Shown: piece after piece, positions 25,209 to 34,621 of the stretch
Layout: each line of letters begins with the position of its first letter
Position numbering within the stretch: position 1 is the first letter of the stretch
DNA from: an uncultured Phascolarctobacterium sp.
GTDB taxonomy: Bacteria; Bacillota; Negativicutes; Acidaminococcales; Acidaminococcaceae
Length of the DNA stretch: 61,729 nt
Reading direction: 5' to 3'
Assembly: GCA_900552855.1 (NCBI GenBank)
Contig: USBG01000001.1
Coordinates: 1 to 61,729, forward strand
Program-made: the position numbers and the translations under genes
The notes under the pieces: model-generated
Databases searched by the model: none
Told to the model about the DNA's origin: nothing
What the model saw: the letters and a program-made list of their open reading frames with translations, nothing else

Positions 25209-26011
25209 TGATTACTCCTTTGTTGTAGTTCACTTATTGTAACGAAGGTGTATCCCTCGTTATGAAGTTTATCGATAATAATAGCAGTAGCCTGGATGGT
25301 TTGTTCACGAGAAGCAGCTCCTTTAGGACTGTCGCCGTCGTGAAGAAGAACGATGGCACCAGGCTTAGCAGCTTTAAGAACACGTTCAGAGATTACATCT
25401 ACCCCGGGATTGGTCCAATCACGAGGAATGATGCTCCAGTTTACTGCTTGTAGTCCGGCACTGTGGATGGCGTCCATAACAGCCCAATCCTTAAAACCAT
25501 GGGGAGGACGCATATAGCTTACTTTAGTGCTGGTAATATTCTCTAGCACATTTTTGCCAGTAGTAATGTTATCAGTAAGCTGCTCCTTGCTTAGCTTAAG
25601 TAGGTCCTGATGAATATAGGCGTGAAGTGCAATTTCATGACCATTATTTTTCAGCTGACGGACAAGCTCGGGATGCTTGGCTGCATTTTCAGCAACTAAG
25701 AAAAATGTAGCATGTACATTTTTTTCTTGAAGTAGCTTTAGAAGGTCATTGGTATAGGGTGGATAGGGACCGTCATCAAAGGTCAAAGCGATGACTTTAT
25801 CCTTGGTGTCAATATTTGTCATAACAGGACCGTAAAAGCTATTTTCAGGAAGCACTGCCAAAAGCAGCAGTCCACCACCTAGTGTTAAACTGCTTATTGC
25901 TGCAGTAATAGCTATTTTTTTACTAATTTGTTTAAATTTGCCCAGCCACAGCAGATAAATGCTGAGGGTTGCCAGGGCTAAAAGAATATATATTATACGC
26001 ATAGTCGGCAT
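25205..26011 (-). CDS. Polysaccharide deacetylase (NodB-homology) membrane-anchored protein
   Basis: 268 residues. Two hydrophobic segments at about residues 4-24 and 33-54 anchor the protein, leaving the catalytic domain outside the inner membrane. The NodB domain shows LTFDDGPYPP (residues 75-84, catalytic and metal Asp), HAYIH (about 131-135, metal His pair), RPPHG near 169 and LLHDGD near 224. It likely removes N-acetyl groups from peptidoglycan or another glycan. The start at 26011 lies immediately after the prs terminator and has no strong ribosome site; the ATG at 26002 is an alternative. Confidence 0.87.
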   Translation of the reverse strand: MPTMRIIYILLALATLSIYLLWLGKFKQISKKIAITAAISSLTLGGGLLLLAVLPENSFYGPVMTNIDTKDKVIALTFDDGPYPPYTNDLLKLLQEKNVHATFFLVAENAAKHPELVRQLKNNGHEIALHAYIHQDLLKLSKEQLTDNITTGKNVLENITSTKVSYMRPPHGFKDWAVMDAIHSAGLQAVNWSIIPRDWTNPGVDVISERVLKAAKPGAIVLLHDGDSPKGAASREQTIQATAIIIDKLHNEGYTFVTISELQQRSNQ

Positions 26012-26042
26012 AAGAAAGGGCTTGCCAATGGCAAGCCCTTGT
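26012..26042 (-). terminator. Terminator after prs
   Basis: aagggcttgcc (26017-26027) and ggcaagccctt (26031-26041) form an 11-bp stem with a 3-base loop, followed on the minus strand by TTTCTT. Read-through may feed the deacetylase and pth genes. Confidence 0.75.
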
Positions 26043-26054
26043 TAAATGTTCAGC

Positions 26055-27014
26055 TTATTTTTTAACGTCAAATAATTGGCTTACAGACCAGTCATTGTAG
26101 ATACGCAGGATGGTTTCTGCCAGAATCGGAGCAATGGAAAGCACTTTGATTTTCGGGTGCTTTTTGGACGGTGCCAGAGGAATGGTGTTGGTTACAACCA
26201 GCTCGGTAATGTCAGATTGCGCAATACGGGTCAGTGCAGGATCGGTAAGGATCGGGTGAGTGCAGCAAGCATAAATTTCTTTTGCACCAAATTTCTTCAG
26301 AGCACGAGCTGCCTCAGTAAGAGAGCCTGCAGTATCAACCATATCGTCAACCATGATGCAGTTTTTGCCTTCAACGTTGCCAATCAGGTTCATAACCTCT
26401 GCTACGCCAGGTTCAGGACGACGTTTGTCGATAATAGCCAAGGGGCATTGGAGAATTTCTGCGAAGCCACGAGCACGGCTAACGCCACCCAGATCAGGAG
26501 ATACAACAACCATATCATCCAGGTTTTTGTCTTTGATATATTTAGCCAGCAGCGGGCCGCCAGGCATATGATCAAAAGGAATGTTGAAGAAGCCTTGAAT
26601 TTGAGCTGCATGCAGGTCAATGGTTACAACACGGGTAATACCGGATGCTTCCATCAGATCAGCCATCAGCTTAGCAGTGATAGGCTCACGACCGCGAGCT
26701 TTACGGTCTTGACGAGCATAGCCATAGTAAGGAATTACTGCGGTAATATGTTCAGCAGAAGCACGTTTGAAAGCATCAGCCATAATCAGGAGCTCCATAA
26801 CGTTATCGTTAACAACGGGGCCACAGGTAGGTTGTACAATGAAAATGTCCTTACCACGAACGCTTTCATTAATCATAACCTGAATTTCACCATTGTTAAA
26901 ACGATTAACAACGGAATCACCAACGGTAGTGCCAAGGTAAGCTGCAATCTCGCGAGCTAAATCAGGGTTAGCATTACCGGTAAAAATTCTTAACTTATTC
27001 TCATCAGACAACAT
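26055..27014 (-). CDS. prs: Ribose-phosphate pyrophosphokinase (PRPP synthetase)
   Basis: 319 residues, the standard length. It makes PRPP from ribose 5-phosphate and ATP for purine, pyrimidine, His and Trp synthesis. Visible are the ATP-binding RQDRKARGREP loop near residue 100, the DLHAAQIQGFF region near 133, and the PRPP-binding VDDMVDTAGS loop near 224. It lies downstream of glmU and purR in a cluster that links nucleotide and cell-wall precursor supply. Confidence 0.96.
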   Translation of the reverse strand: MLSDENKLRIFTGNANPDLAREIAAYLGTTVGDSVVNRFNNGEIQVMINESVRGKDIFIVQPTCGPVVNDNVMELLIMADAFKRASAEHITAVIPYYGYARQDRKARGREPITAKLMADLMEASGITRVVTIDLHAAQIQGFFNIPFDHMPGGPLLAKYIKDKNLDDMVVVSPDLGGVSRARGFAEILQCPLAIIDKRRPEPGVAEVMNLIGNVEGKNCIMVDDMVDTAGSLTEAARALKKFGAKEIYACCTHPILTDPALTRIAQSDITELVVTNTIPLAPSKKHPKIKVLSIAPILAETILRIYNDWSVSQLFDVKK

Positions 27015-27116
27015 GTCTTCATCCCTCCAAAAAGTACTTTTGATTTATTTTGTAAATCTACAGCTAGAAACATTATACCCCAAAAGGGGGTGTTTCTACA
27101 AGTTATTTTCAAGTTT

Positions 27117-28487
27117 TCAGCTATTACGGTATTTTTCGGCCCAGCCTTCGATGTTTTTTTGCTTAGCTCTGCCAATTCCTAAAGCATCTTCAGGAACATC
27201 CTTGGTGATGGTGCTGCCTGCACCAATGTAGGAATTTGCTTCTACAGTTACAGGAGCAACCAAATTGGTGTTGCAGCCAACAAAGGCATTATCACCAATA
27301 GTAGTACGGTGCTTTTTCTTACCGTCATAGTTTACAGTGATGCAGCCGCAGCCCATATTTACACCGCTGCCAATATCGCTGTCGCCGATGTAAGTAAGAT
27401 GGGGCAGCTTGGTGCCAACACCGATGTTTGAGTTTTTAACCTCAACAAAGTTGCCAATTTTTACTTTATCACTAATAACAGTATCAGGACGCAGATGTAC
27501 ATAAGGACCAGCAGTTACATGATCACAAACCTTGCAGTCGTGGCCATAAGCAAATTGAATGTGAGTATCGTTGCCGATTTCTACATTGGTGAAGCGAACG
27601 TTGGGACCAATTTCGCAATCCTCACCAATAACAGTGTTGCCCTCTAACCAGGTATAAGGGTAAATAATGGTATCGCTGCCGATTTTTACGCTGCCTTCGA
27701 TGAAGGTGCTAGCAGGGTCCATAATGGTCACGCCTGCATCCATCAGCTTATCCAGAATACGTTGACGCATAACGCCTTCTGCAACAGAAAGCTGCTTGCG
27801 AGAGTTGATGCCCATAACCATGTCACTGTCTTCAGTAATTACACCGCCCACCTTTTGACCAGCTTCATTCAGCTTTTCTAAAACGTCAGTTAGGTAGTAC
27901 TCACCTTGAGCGTTTTTATTAGTAATGGTAGCCAGCATATCGAACATCAGGGGACATTCCATGCAGTAGATACCAGTGTTGATTTCTTTAATCAGCTTTT
28001 GCTCTTCAGTAGCATCCTTTTGCTCTACAATGCCCTGTACGTTGCCATTAGCATCACGAACAATGCGGCCATAGCCAAAGGGATCATCCATAACAGCAGT
28101 CAAAACTGTTGCTGCAGCACCGGAGGCTTTGTGAGCTTCGTAAAATTTTTTCAGTTCCTCGCCGTCCAGCAGGGGGGTATCACCGCATAAAATCATTGCA
28201 GTACCATTAAAGTTAGCCAATGCTTCTTTGGTTTGCATTACTGCATGACCTGTACCAAGCTGCTCAGCCTGAAGGGCAATTTTACCTTGGTCGCCAACCA
28301 TTTTTTCAACTAATTCAGCCTCATGGCCTACAATAACAACCTTTTCAGCAGCACCTGCTACGGAAGCAGCATCAATAACATGCTGGAGCATAGCTTTGCC
28401 GCCAACCTTGTGCAAAACCTTGGGCAGCTTGCTGCGCATACGTGTGCCTTTACCTGCAGCTAAAATAACAGCAATTAATTCAGACAT
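27117..28487 (-). CDS. glmU: Bifunctional GlcNAc-1-P uridyltransferase / GlcN-1-P acetyltransferase
   Basis: 456 residues, standard length. It makes UDP-GlcNAc for peptidoglycan and lipopolysaccharide. The N-terminal pyrophosphorylase domain opens with ILAAGKGTRMRSKLPK (about residues 7-22) and has LCGDTPLL near 100. The C-terminal left-handed beta-helix has many hexapeptide repeats and the NYDGKKKHRT acetyl-CoA segment near 384. It starts 2 bases after the purR stop. Confidence 0.96.
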   Translation of the reverse strand: MSELIAVILAAGKGTRMRSKLPKVLHKVGGKAMLQHVIDAASVAGAAEKVVIVGHEAELVEKMVGDQGKIALQAEQLGTGHAVMQTKEALANFNGTAMILCGDTPLLDGEELKKFYEAHKASGAAATVLTAVMDDPFGYGRIVRDANGNVQGIVEQKDATEEQKLIKEINTGIYCMECPLMFDMLATITNKNAQGEYYLTDVLEKLNEAGQKVGGVITEDSDMVMGINSRKQLSVAEGVMRQRILDKLMDAGVTIMDPASTFIEGSVKIGSDTIIYPYTWLEGNTVIGEDCEIGPNVRFTNVEIGNDTHIQFAYGHDCKVCDHVTAGPYVHLRPDTVISDKVKIGNFVEVKNSNIGVGTKLPHLTYIGDSDIGSGVNMGCGCITVNYDGKKKHRTTIGDNAFVGCNTNLVAPVTVEANSYIGAGSTITKDVPEDALGIGRAKQKNIEGWAEKYRNS

Positions 28488-28489
28488 CT

Positions 28490-29320
28490 TTATTCTTCCT
28501 TTCCTATCTTTCTAGGGACTACATCTATATTGATGGTACGGCTTTCTTCATCTACGCCGTGCAGCATAAACAATGTTGTATAATCCTCTACTAATTTTCG
28601 TTCTGGTTCAGCAGTACCAATAAGGAAGGTCTTGCCAACAACCTTAGCGCCGACCTCCTCTGCCAAAGCAACCATACCCTTGGCAGTACCGCCACCCTTC
28701 ATAACATCATCCACAATCAGCACCTTGGTGCCAGGCTGTAATGCTCTTTTAGGCATAGCCATTGTTTGGATAATTTTTGAGGAGCCGCTTACATAGTTTA
28801 TATTAACAGTGGAGCCCTCGGTAACGTCACTGCGATGGCGTGCTACAACAAGGGGTACATTAAAGGCTCTTGCTACAGCCATGGCTAAAGGTATACCACT
28901 GGTTTCTACGGTCATAACGCAGTCAGGCTCCAAAGCCTCCAGTCTGCTCATCATAATTTCGCCAAGACGAATAACAATGTTAGGCTGACACATTAAATCA
29001 GTTGTATATAGCATATCGCCTGGAAGGATACGCTCTGGCTGCTTTAACATAGCTGCCAAATCTTGCAGGAAGCTATCGTCGTCAGTTTCTAAATGTCCAG
29101 GGATAAAGCGAACACCGCCTGCTGCTCCGGACATAGTTTCTACGCGTCCCAGACCGTATAACTCCATACCTGATTTTACTGCCAATACGTCCTCACTTAA
29201 GGTGGACTTGGCTACGTTGAACATTTTGCAAAAATAGGAAAATGAAAACAACCGGTAGGGGTGGTCTGTCAGCAGCTTTGTAAGTGCTACCACACGCTCA
29301 ATTCTTTTGGCTCTTCCCAT
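28490..29320 (-). CDS. purR: Purine operon regulator, Bacillus PurR type
   Basis: 276 residues. An N-terminal winged-helix DNA-binding part (about 1-75) is followed by a type-I phosphoribosyltransferase fold with the PRPP-binding loop VLIVDDVMKGGGTAKG near residue 200. In Bacillus, PRPP binding to this domain releases PurR from purine genes. Its position next to prs is fitting, since Prs makes the effector. No PurBox was identified in the window by eye. Confidence 0.93.
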   Translation of the reverse strand: MGRAKRIERVVALTKLLTDHPYRLFSFSYFCKMFNVAKSTLSEDVLAVKSGMELYGLGRVETMSGAAGGVRFIPGHLETDDDSFLQDLAAMLKQPERILPGDMLYTTDLMCQPNIVIRLGEIMMSRLEALEPDCVMTVETSGIPLAMAVARAFNVPLVVARHRSDVTEGSTVNINYVSGSSKIIQTMAMPKRALQPGTKVLIVDDVMKGGGTAKGMVALAEEVGAKVVGKTFLIGTAEPERKLVEDYTTLFMLHGVDEESRTINIDVVPRKIGKEE

Positions 29321-29408
29321 AATCGCCCTCTTTTCTTTATTCTATAGTAATAATTAATCGATAAAATGACAAATAACCCGCGAACGGGCAATTTGCCTAT
29401 ACAACAGC

Positions 29409-30176
29409 TTAGGGCTGTAGGTATTTTTCCGCCAGCTGCAAATCAGTAGGCTTGTCCACATCCATACCTATTTCAGGATAGGAGGTGGTAATAGCCTTGC
29501 ATTTTACGCCTAAAAGCTCGGAGGTGCGTTTTTCAGCAGCCTTAACAGTCAGCAGGTGGCATACAAGCTTTAAAATAAAGCTCCAGCCCAGCCAGCTTCC
29601 TAGCTTTAAGGGGTTTTTACGGCGTTCAAAAATTTCTTCTGCCTTAGTTTGGCATTGAAGCATAACTCGTTTAGGTGCCATCATCATGTTACCACCGGTA
29701 AAGGTGCCGTCAGCAAGTTTGCCATAGGTACGCTTTGCTTCTGGATAAAGCCTTAAACAGTCAGCTTTAGGTATGATGGGATAGTATAGCTCTGCTTCAG
29801 GATATTTTTCACACTGGTCTAAAAAATCCTTTAATGCTTCCGGTGTAAGCATAGGGACATCATCGCATACACCTAGAATCTTTACATTGTCATCATTAGT
29901 TAAAAAGTTAGCCGCAGCAATACAGGTTGCTGGCAAATCCTTTCCAGCAGGACAAAGAAAGACATTTTCTGGTAGTGTACCCTCTAAAGCATTAATGGCA
30001 TCAGCTTCGATAGCAATAACGATTTTTCTAAAGCGCTTAGAATCAAGCATAGCCTTTAGAACGTAATCAATCATTCTTTTTTGATGGATAGGAGCAAGTG
30101 CACGAATATCAGTACCTGCAGTTTCCATTAGCCAGGGAGCTCGCCCACCAGCTAAGATAAAAGCGTCGTATTGCAT
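29409..30176 (-). CDS. Nucleotidyltransferase-family protein (MobA/GlmU-like NTP transferase fold)
   Basis: 255 residues. The N-terminus FILAGGRAPWLM is a variant of the LAGGxGxRM nucleotide-binding loop, and GVCDDVPMLTPEAL near residue 100 supplies the metal-binding Asp pair. The C-terminal half has GGNMMMAPKRV and a late MDVDKPTDL, typical of small-molecule nucleotidyl transferases. The product it makes is not predictable. It sits 2 bases after gntR, in the same cluster as glmU. Confidence 0.8.
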   Translation of the reverse strand: MQYDAFILAGGRAPWLMETAGTDIRALAPIHQKRMIDYVLKAMLDSKRFRKIVIAIEADAINALEGTLPENVFLCPAGKDLPATCIAAANFLTNDDNVKILGVCDDVPMLTPEALKDFLDQCEKYPEAELYYPIIPKADCLRLYPEAKRTYGKLADGTFTGGNMMMAPKRVMLQCQTKAEEIFERRKNPLKLGSWLGWSFILKLVCHLLTVKAAEKRTSELLGVKCKAITTSYPEIGMDVDKPTDLQLAEKYLQP

Positions 30177-30178
30177 TA

Positions 30179-30865
30179 TTAGGCCTTCTTGCTATGGTCT
30201 GTTAAAGACATCATTAAGGTGTGCTCGGCGTTTTCAATATGAACACGAGCTGCATGCTGAGCTCTTTCTACATCTCTAGATGCAATGCTGTCTACCAGAT
30301 TGCGGTGTTCATCCATGGTTTCTACAAGGCGGCCAGGATAGCTCATGGTGCGACCACGAATGCCTGTCATTTGCTCACGGAGGTTATTGATGATGCTGCG
30401 CAATCTTTCATTGCGGCTAGCAGTGTAGAGAACGTCGTGGAAGGCGGTATCCGCTTCAACAATTTTGTTCATATCATTATTGGCAACGTGTTGGCCAATT
30501 TCAATAAGATAGCCGTTTAAGGTCTCCAGCTCTTCACTGGTAATACGCTCAGCTGCTAAGCCTGCGGCTAAAACGTCAAGACAGGTACGGATTTCATAAA
30601 TTTCAGTGATATCTCTAATGGAAATATCAGCAACATATGTACCGCGGCGGGGAATCATAACTACAAAGCCTTCAAGCTCCAGCTTACGGATAGCTTCGCG
30701 TACGGGAGTACGGCTTACTCCCATTTCGTCTGCCAGCTGAATCTCCATCAGGCGTTCACCAGGACTAAAGATACCTTCGATAATTGCTTGACGGATATTT
30801 TCACAGACCAGCTCACGCAGGGGCTTGTAGCTGTCTAATTGAATGGGTTTTAAATGACCTGCCAT
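30179..30865 (-). CDS. GntR-family transcriptional regulator (FCD/FadR subfamily)
   Basis: 228 residues. Winged-helix domain at about 12-80, with SPGERLMEIQLADEMGVSR, TPVREAIRKLELEGF and RRGTYVADI as in GntR proteins. The C-terminal FCD helical domain carries the DTAFHDVLY metal/ligand motif near 145 and a His near 193. Target and ligand are unknown. It lies 2 bases after the ispE stop. Confidence 0.92.
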   Translation of the reverse strand: MAGHLKPIQLDSYKPLRELVCENIRQAIIEGIFSPGERLMEIQLADEMGVSRTPVREAIRKLELEGFVVMIPRRGTYVADISIRDITEIYEIRTCLDVLAAGLAAERITSEELETLNGYLIEIGQHVANNDMNKIVEADTAFHDVLYTASRNERLRSIINNLREQMTGIRGRTMSYPGRLVETMDEHRNLVDSIASRDVERAQHAARVHIENAEHTLMMSLTDHSKKA

Positions 30866-30866
30866 C

Positions 30867-31733
30867 TTATTTCCTCCTTCCTATGGTGGTCGTTATGGCT
30901 GTTTCCACATGGAAATCAGATAACGCTGCTTCTATTTTCTTAGCGGTTTCCATGTCATTTGCAAGGGCGAAAACTGTTGGACCGCTGCCACTCATTAAGG
31001 CGTAATATGCTCCTGCACTAAGCATTGCTGCTTTAATGGAAGCTATTACAGGGTGTGCCGGGATAGTGGCTGTTTCTAAAACATTACCCATGTAGGGAAC
31101 ACAAGCCTTGATGCCTAAATGCAAATGCTCGCGTAAGCCCCAGATACAGGGAGAGTGTACCACTCTTCCGTGATTATAATGCTGATAAACCCAGGCTGTT
31201 GATACATCAAGGTCCTTAGGCTTAGCTAAGACAACGATGGCCTCCGGTAAATCCTCAAGCTTAGTCAATACCTCGCCACGTCCTATAGCTAAGGTTGTGC
31301 CACCATCAATACAGAAGGGAATATCACTGCCTAATTTTTCTGCAAGCTGTTCTAGAATCTCGCTGGTTAAATTAAGCTCCCAGTATTTGTTCAGACCTCG
31401 GAGTGCAGCTGCTGCGTCAGCACTGCCACCTGCCAGGCCTGCTGCTAAAAAAATTCTTTTGTTCAAGGTAATGTGAACGTTCGGGATAATTTGAGCATAC
31501 TCAGCAAGGACCTTGGCAGCCTTAAAAGCAAGGTTATCAGGACCACAACTGAGTCCAGGGACGTTAGTTTCAATGGTAATGGTGTTTTCACCGGAGCCTG
31601 ATGTGATGATAATTTCATCAGTAAGGCCTACGGTTTGCATAATCATGCTGACCTCATGGTATCCATCCTCACGTTTTCCGAGGATATCAAGGCCTAAATT
31701 GATTTTTGCATAAGCTGTTTCAGTAATTTTCAT
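30867..31733 (-). CDS. ispE: 4-diphosphocytidyl-2-C-methyl-D-erythritol kinase
   Basis: 288 residues from the ATG at 31733, which follows taggtga; an upstream in-frame GTG lies inside the ribosome site. This GHMP kinase phosphorylates CDP-ME in the non-mevalonate isoprenoid pathway. It shows AYAKINLGLDILG near residues 8-20, the GHMP loop AAGLAGGSADAAAA near 94 and the late MSGSGPTVFAL near 252. It is the first gene of the minus-strand cluster that runs to pth. Confidence 0.95.
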   Translation of the reverse strand: MKITETAYAKINLGLDILGKREDGYHEVSMIMQTVGLTDEIIITSGSGENTITIETNVPGLSCGPDNLAFKAAKVLAEYAQIIPNVHITLNKRIFLAAGLAGGSADAAAALRGLNKYWELNLTSEILEQLAEKLGSDIPFCIDGGTTLAIGRGEVLTKLEDLPEAIVVLAKPKDLDVSTAWVYQHYNHGRVVHSPCIWGLREHLHLGIKACVPYMGNVLETATIPAHPVIASIKAAMLSAGAYYALMSGSGPTVFALANDMETAKKIEAALSDFHVETAITTTIGRRK

Positions 31734-32040
31734 GGCAATCACCTACATAGATTTGTATACAATATTATTTTATACTGCTTTATGCTTCCTAGCAAGCAGT
31801 TTTCGAACATTATCTGATAATTTGCAAATATTTTCCGTAAATGTTCAGAAAATTGCTTGCTCTTAAGAAATAAATAGTTGCTTTTTTCTCAAATTCTGCT
31901 AACATTACTATATCTATAGTAATTAGTGTATGCTAAAAAGACTAACTATATATAGTCAAGGGGATAATCATAAATAATTTTAATGGATATGAATATCTTG
32001 GTTTACTTAGTATAGGTAGTCAAAAAACGCATGACAAATA
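31734..32040. other. Intergenic region between ispE and the IS110 element
   Basis: AT-rich; it should contain the promoter of the ispE cluster. I see no gene or clear structure. Confidence 0.4.
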
Positions 32041-32085
32041 GAGCATCGTTGCAGGTGCTCTAAAAACAGTATTAAATTATTCTAT

Positions 32086-33261
32086 TTATGCAGCCATTAA
32101 ATAAGGCTGTCCAGTTCTTTCTAAATGAAAAATTACACGTACAAGTTTCTTTACAACGTGAGATAAAGCGACAAAATAATGCTTACCTTCAGCACGTTTT
32201 TTAGCTAGGTATTGCGCGAGTGTCTTGTCCCAAATGCAAGCTTTCTGAGCAGCATTAAAAAGAGCGTATCGCAAGTAACGAGAACCTCGTTTTTCCATAT
32301 GTGCATAGCAGTTATCTAACTTGCCTGACTGATAAATAGACGGAGAAAAACCTGAGTAAGCCAATATTTTATCTGGAGAGGAAAAACGACTGAAATCACC
32401 TATCTCGGAGATAATCATGGCACCCATATTACAGCCAATTCCAGGGATTGTAGTAATAGGTGAAGCAATCTCATCCATCATCTTCTTAATTTCAGAATCT
32501 ATTTCCATTATTTCCAAGTTAAGTTCATGGATCAGCTTAATGGTATGTTTTAATTCCAACGATTTAGCGGGCATAACAGAGCCTATAGAATTACGTGCAG
32601 CATCTCTTATCTCAATAGCTTTTTCTTTGCCGTAACGTCCTTTAGATGCTTCTTGAAGCATATTATTCAACTTGGTAAGATGAGCTGATGCAATATGAGA
32701 AGCACTAGGGTATTCTTCTAAAAGTCTGTATACGGAAGCCATATGCAGAGTTGGAACGAGTTTTTCAAGTTCTGGGAAAAGAATCTGAACTAAACGTGAT
32801 ACAGAAGTTTTAAGCTTTGCACGTTCCTGAACTTTAGTAAATCTGTAACGAGATAGTGACTTTAGCTCTTCGTTGTGGTAAGATGTATCCGAGTAGGGCT
32901 TTAAGCTTATCTCGGACAATAACATCATGGCTATGGTTCTGGAATCTACTTTATCCGTTTTAGTCTTTCGTAGAGATAGACTTTTTCTGTAGAGATTGGT
33001 ATGTAATGGATTAATGACAAAGGTGGGTAGACCTTTATCTAGTAGGAAACCAAGAAGGTTATAGCTGTAATGTCCGGTAGCCTCAAGTCCTACTTTTATT
33101 TTGTCTGAAGCGTTGGAAACAGCACGAATTTTTTCATAAAGAAAGTTAAAACCTTCTTTGTTGTTAGGAAATGAGAAAGCTTTAGCTAAAATTTCACTAT
33201 CTGAATTAATGATAAAGCAGTCATGCTTATCCTTTGCAACATCAATACCAACTAAAATCAT
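32086..33261 (-). CDS. IS110-family transposase (DEDD, bridge-RNA guided type)
   Basis: 391 residues. The N-terminal DEDD (RuvC-like) domain begins ILVGIDVAKDKHDCF (catalytic Asp at residue 6) and continues with GLEATGHYS near 59 and KTDKVDSRTIA near 100. A coiled-coil-like middle follows, and the C-terminal Tnp domain has TTIPGIGCNMGAMIISEIGD near 285 and the catalytic-Ser region YSGFSPSIYQSGK near 320. Length is normal and the frame intact, so the element may be active. Confidence 0.93.
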   Translation of the reverse strand: MILVGIDVAKDKHDCFIINSDSEILAKAFSFPNNKEGFNFLYEKIRAVSNASDKIKVGLEATGHYSYNLLGFLLDKGLPTFVINPLHTNLYRKSLSLRKTKTDKVDSRTIAMMLLSEISLKPYSDTSYHNEELKSLSRYRFTKVQERAKLKTSVSRLVQILFPELEKLVPTLHMASVYRLLEEYPSASHIASAHLTKLNNMLQEASKGRYGKEKAIEIRDAARNSIGSVMPAKSLELKHTIKLIHELNLEIMEIDSEIKKMMDEIASPITTIPGIGCNMGAMIISEIGDFSRFSSPDKILAYSGFSPSIYQSGKLDNCYAHMEKRGSRYLRYALFNAAQKACIWDKTLAQYLAKKRAEGKHYFVALSHVVKKLVRVIFHLERTGQPYLMAA

Positions 33262-33458
33262 GGAAGAACACCTCTTTAAAAATAGAATTGATACTGTTTT
33301 AGAACCACGGGGTACTCCTTGCGATTGTAACCTCGTTCAACATAAACCGTCATGCGGTATCTAACTGATTAACAAATTAACAAAGAGACTGTGGTTAGAG
33401 CCTTTTTTTAACCATCTTGTGGTAGGAGAAAGTAACTAATCCACAGTATCTAAAACAG
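33262..33458 (-). ncRNA. Candidate bridge RNA region of the IS110 element
   Basis: In the IS110 group the guide (bridge) RNA is encoded in the noncoding end upstream of the transposase. Here gatactgttttaga (33290-33303) contains the complements of acagtatc (33443-33450) and tctaaaacag (33449-33458) at the element end, as expected if a loop pairs with the donor end. The fold itself was not computed. Confidence 0.4.
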
Positions 33459-33520
33459 CATAGCTTAAATTTTAATTAAAAGCAATCTAAGCTATGATTA
33501 TATTATACGAGGAGAAAATG

Positions 33521-34447
33521 ATGAGCGCTAAAATGAAGAAAACAATTTATCAGTACGCAATGGTAACCTTAGCTTGCGTTATGATGAGTATAGCTATCAA
33601 TGTATTTTATATGCCCAACAAGCTGCTTAGTGGTGGCATTGGCGGCTTTGCTGTACTTGTTTATTATATTGCAGGTCTTCCGATGGGTGTTACCAGCTTG
33701 ATTTGTAATATTCCGCTCTTTGTTATTGCTTATAAATATCTTGACAAGGCATATACCATCAATGCTTTCTATGGTATGCTGATGTTTGCCTTCTGCTTGG
33801 ACTTCTTTCATTTCTTATCAGAATATACTATTGTGCATGACACACTTCTTGCCTGCATTGCAGGTGGTGTTTTCTATGGTATTGGTGCCTCCTGTATGTA
33901 TCGTGTAGGTGGCAGCAGCGGCGGTACGGATATTATTGGTGCTATCATTCAAAGACGCTATTCCATTAATATTAGCACTACAGGCTTTATGTTCAATCTG
34001 CTGCTGCTTTTTGCCAGTGTATTTTTCTTTGGTATTGAACCAGTGCTTTATACTCTTTTGACCTTCTTCATCATGACAAAAACCTGTAATGCCTTTATTA
34101 CTGGCTTTGATTATAAAAAGAATTGTATCATTATCAGTAATAAGCATCATGAAATTGCTGAGGAAATCATTAAGGTTGTTGGTCGTGGTGTAACATATTT
34201 GCATGCTCAGGGTGCGTTTACCCATCAGGACAGAGAGGTGCTCTTTGTTATAATCAAGTTGACTCAGCTGGCACAAATACGTGCTATCTGTCGTGAAATT
34301 GACCCTGATGCCTTTATGATTATTCATGACGTTAACGATGTATTTGGTCGTGGCTTTACCCTTAAGGGCAGCGGTGCTGATGCACGTGCTCATCGTGAGG
34401 AGTTTATAGCTCATATTGAGGATGAAGCTGTGCAGGAGAAAAAATAA
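33521..34447 (+). CDS. YitT-family membrane protein (DUF161/DUF2179)
   Basis: 308 residues from the ATG at 33521, six bases after gaggag; the upstream ATG at 33494 precedes that site. Five or six hydrophobic helices fill residues about 10-190, with GGIGGFAVLVYYIAG and YRVGGSSGGTDI typical of the YitT fold. A cytosolic DUF2179 domain follows (about 220-290) with DPDAFMIIHDVNDVFGRGF. Function is unknown; related proteins are proposed transporters. The IS110 insertion lies just upstream and may affect its promoter. Confidence 0.88.
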   Translation: MSAKMKKTIYQYAMVTLACVMMSIAINVFYMPNKLLSGGIGGFAVLVYYIAGLPMGVTSLICNIPLFVIAYKYLDKAYTINAFYGMLMFAFCLDFFHFLSEYTIVHDTLLACIAGGVFYGIGASCMYRVGGSSGGTDIIGAIIQRRYSINISTTGFMFNLLLLFASVFFFGIEPVLYTLLTFFIMTKTCNAFITGFDYKKNCIIISNKHHEIAEEIIKVVGRGVTYLHAQGAFTHQDREVLFVIIKLTQLAQIRAICREIDPDAFMIIHDVNDVFGRGFTLKGSGADARAHREEFIAHIEDEAVQEKK

Positions 34448-34463
34448 AACCATCATAAAAAAG

Positions 34464-34500
34464 TAAGGCTGATACTCAATATGGGTGTCAGCCTTTAATA
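34464..34500 (+). terminator. Terminator after the yitT-like gene
   Basis: aaggctgata(c) and (g)tgtcagcctt form the stem, with a short T-rich tail. Confidence 0.75.
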
Positions 34501-34570
34501 TATGCGGTAATAGGATTTTATTAGTTTATTTTTCTAGGTGTTTAGGAAAAAAGCAAGAAAAGCTGTTCTA

Positions 34571-34614
34571 TAAAAATATGGCCTCCAGCGTAGTAGTTCA
34601 TACGTTGGAGGCCT
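34571..34614 (-). terminator. Terminator after the group B hydrogenase
   Basis: ggcctcca and t(t)ggaggcc form a hairpin; the minus strand continues into an A/T-rich ATATTTTTA. Confidence 0.7.
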
Positions 34615-34621
34615 TGGTATT

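Larger units (their letters stand above)
32041..33458 (-). mobile_element. IS110-family insertion sequence (approximate bounds)
   Basis: A DEDD transposase gene sits between ispE and a yitT-like gene, with about 190 bases of noncoding DNA upstream of it. The strings tctaaaaacag (32059) and tctaaaacag (33449) occur near the two ends, and a gagca/tgctc hairpin marks the left side. IS110 elements lack terminal inverted repeats and large target duplications, so the exact ends cannot be fixed by eye. Confidence 0.6.

Noticed and set aside
26076..26960. 294-codon frame opposite prs
   Set aside because: It is a shadow of a conserved gene, with no ribosome site and Asn/Ser/Cys-rich low-quality composition.
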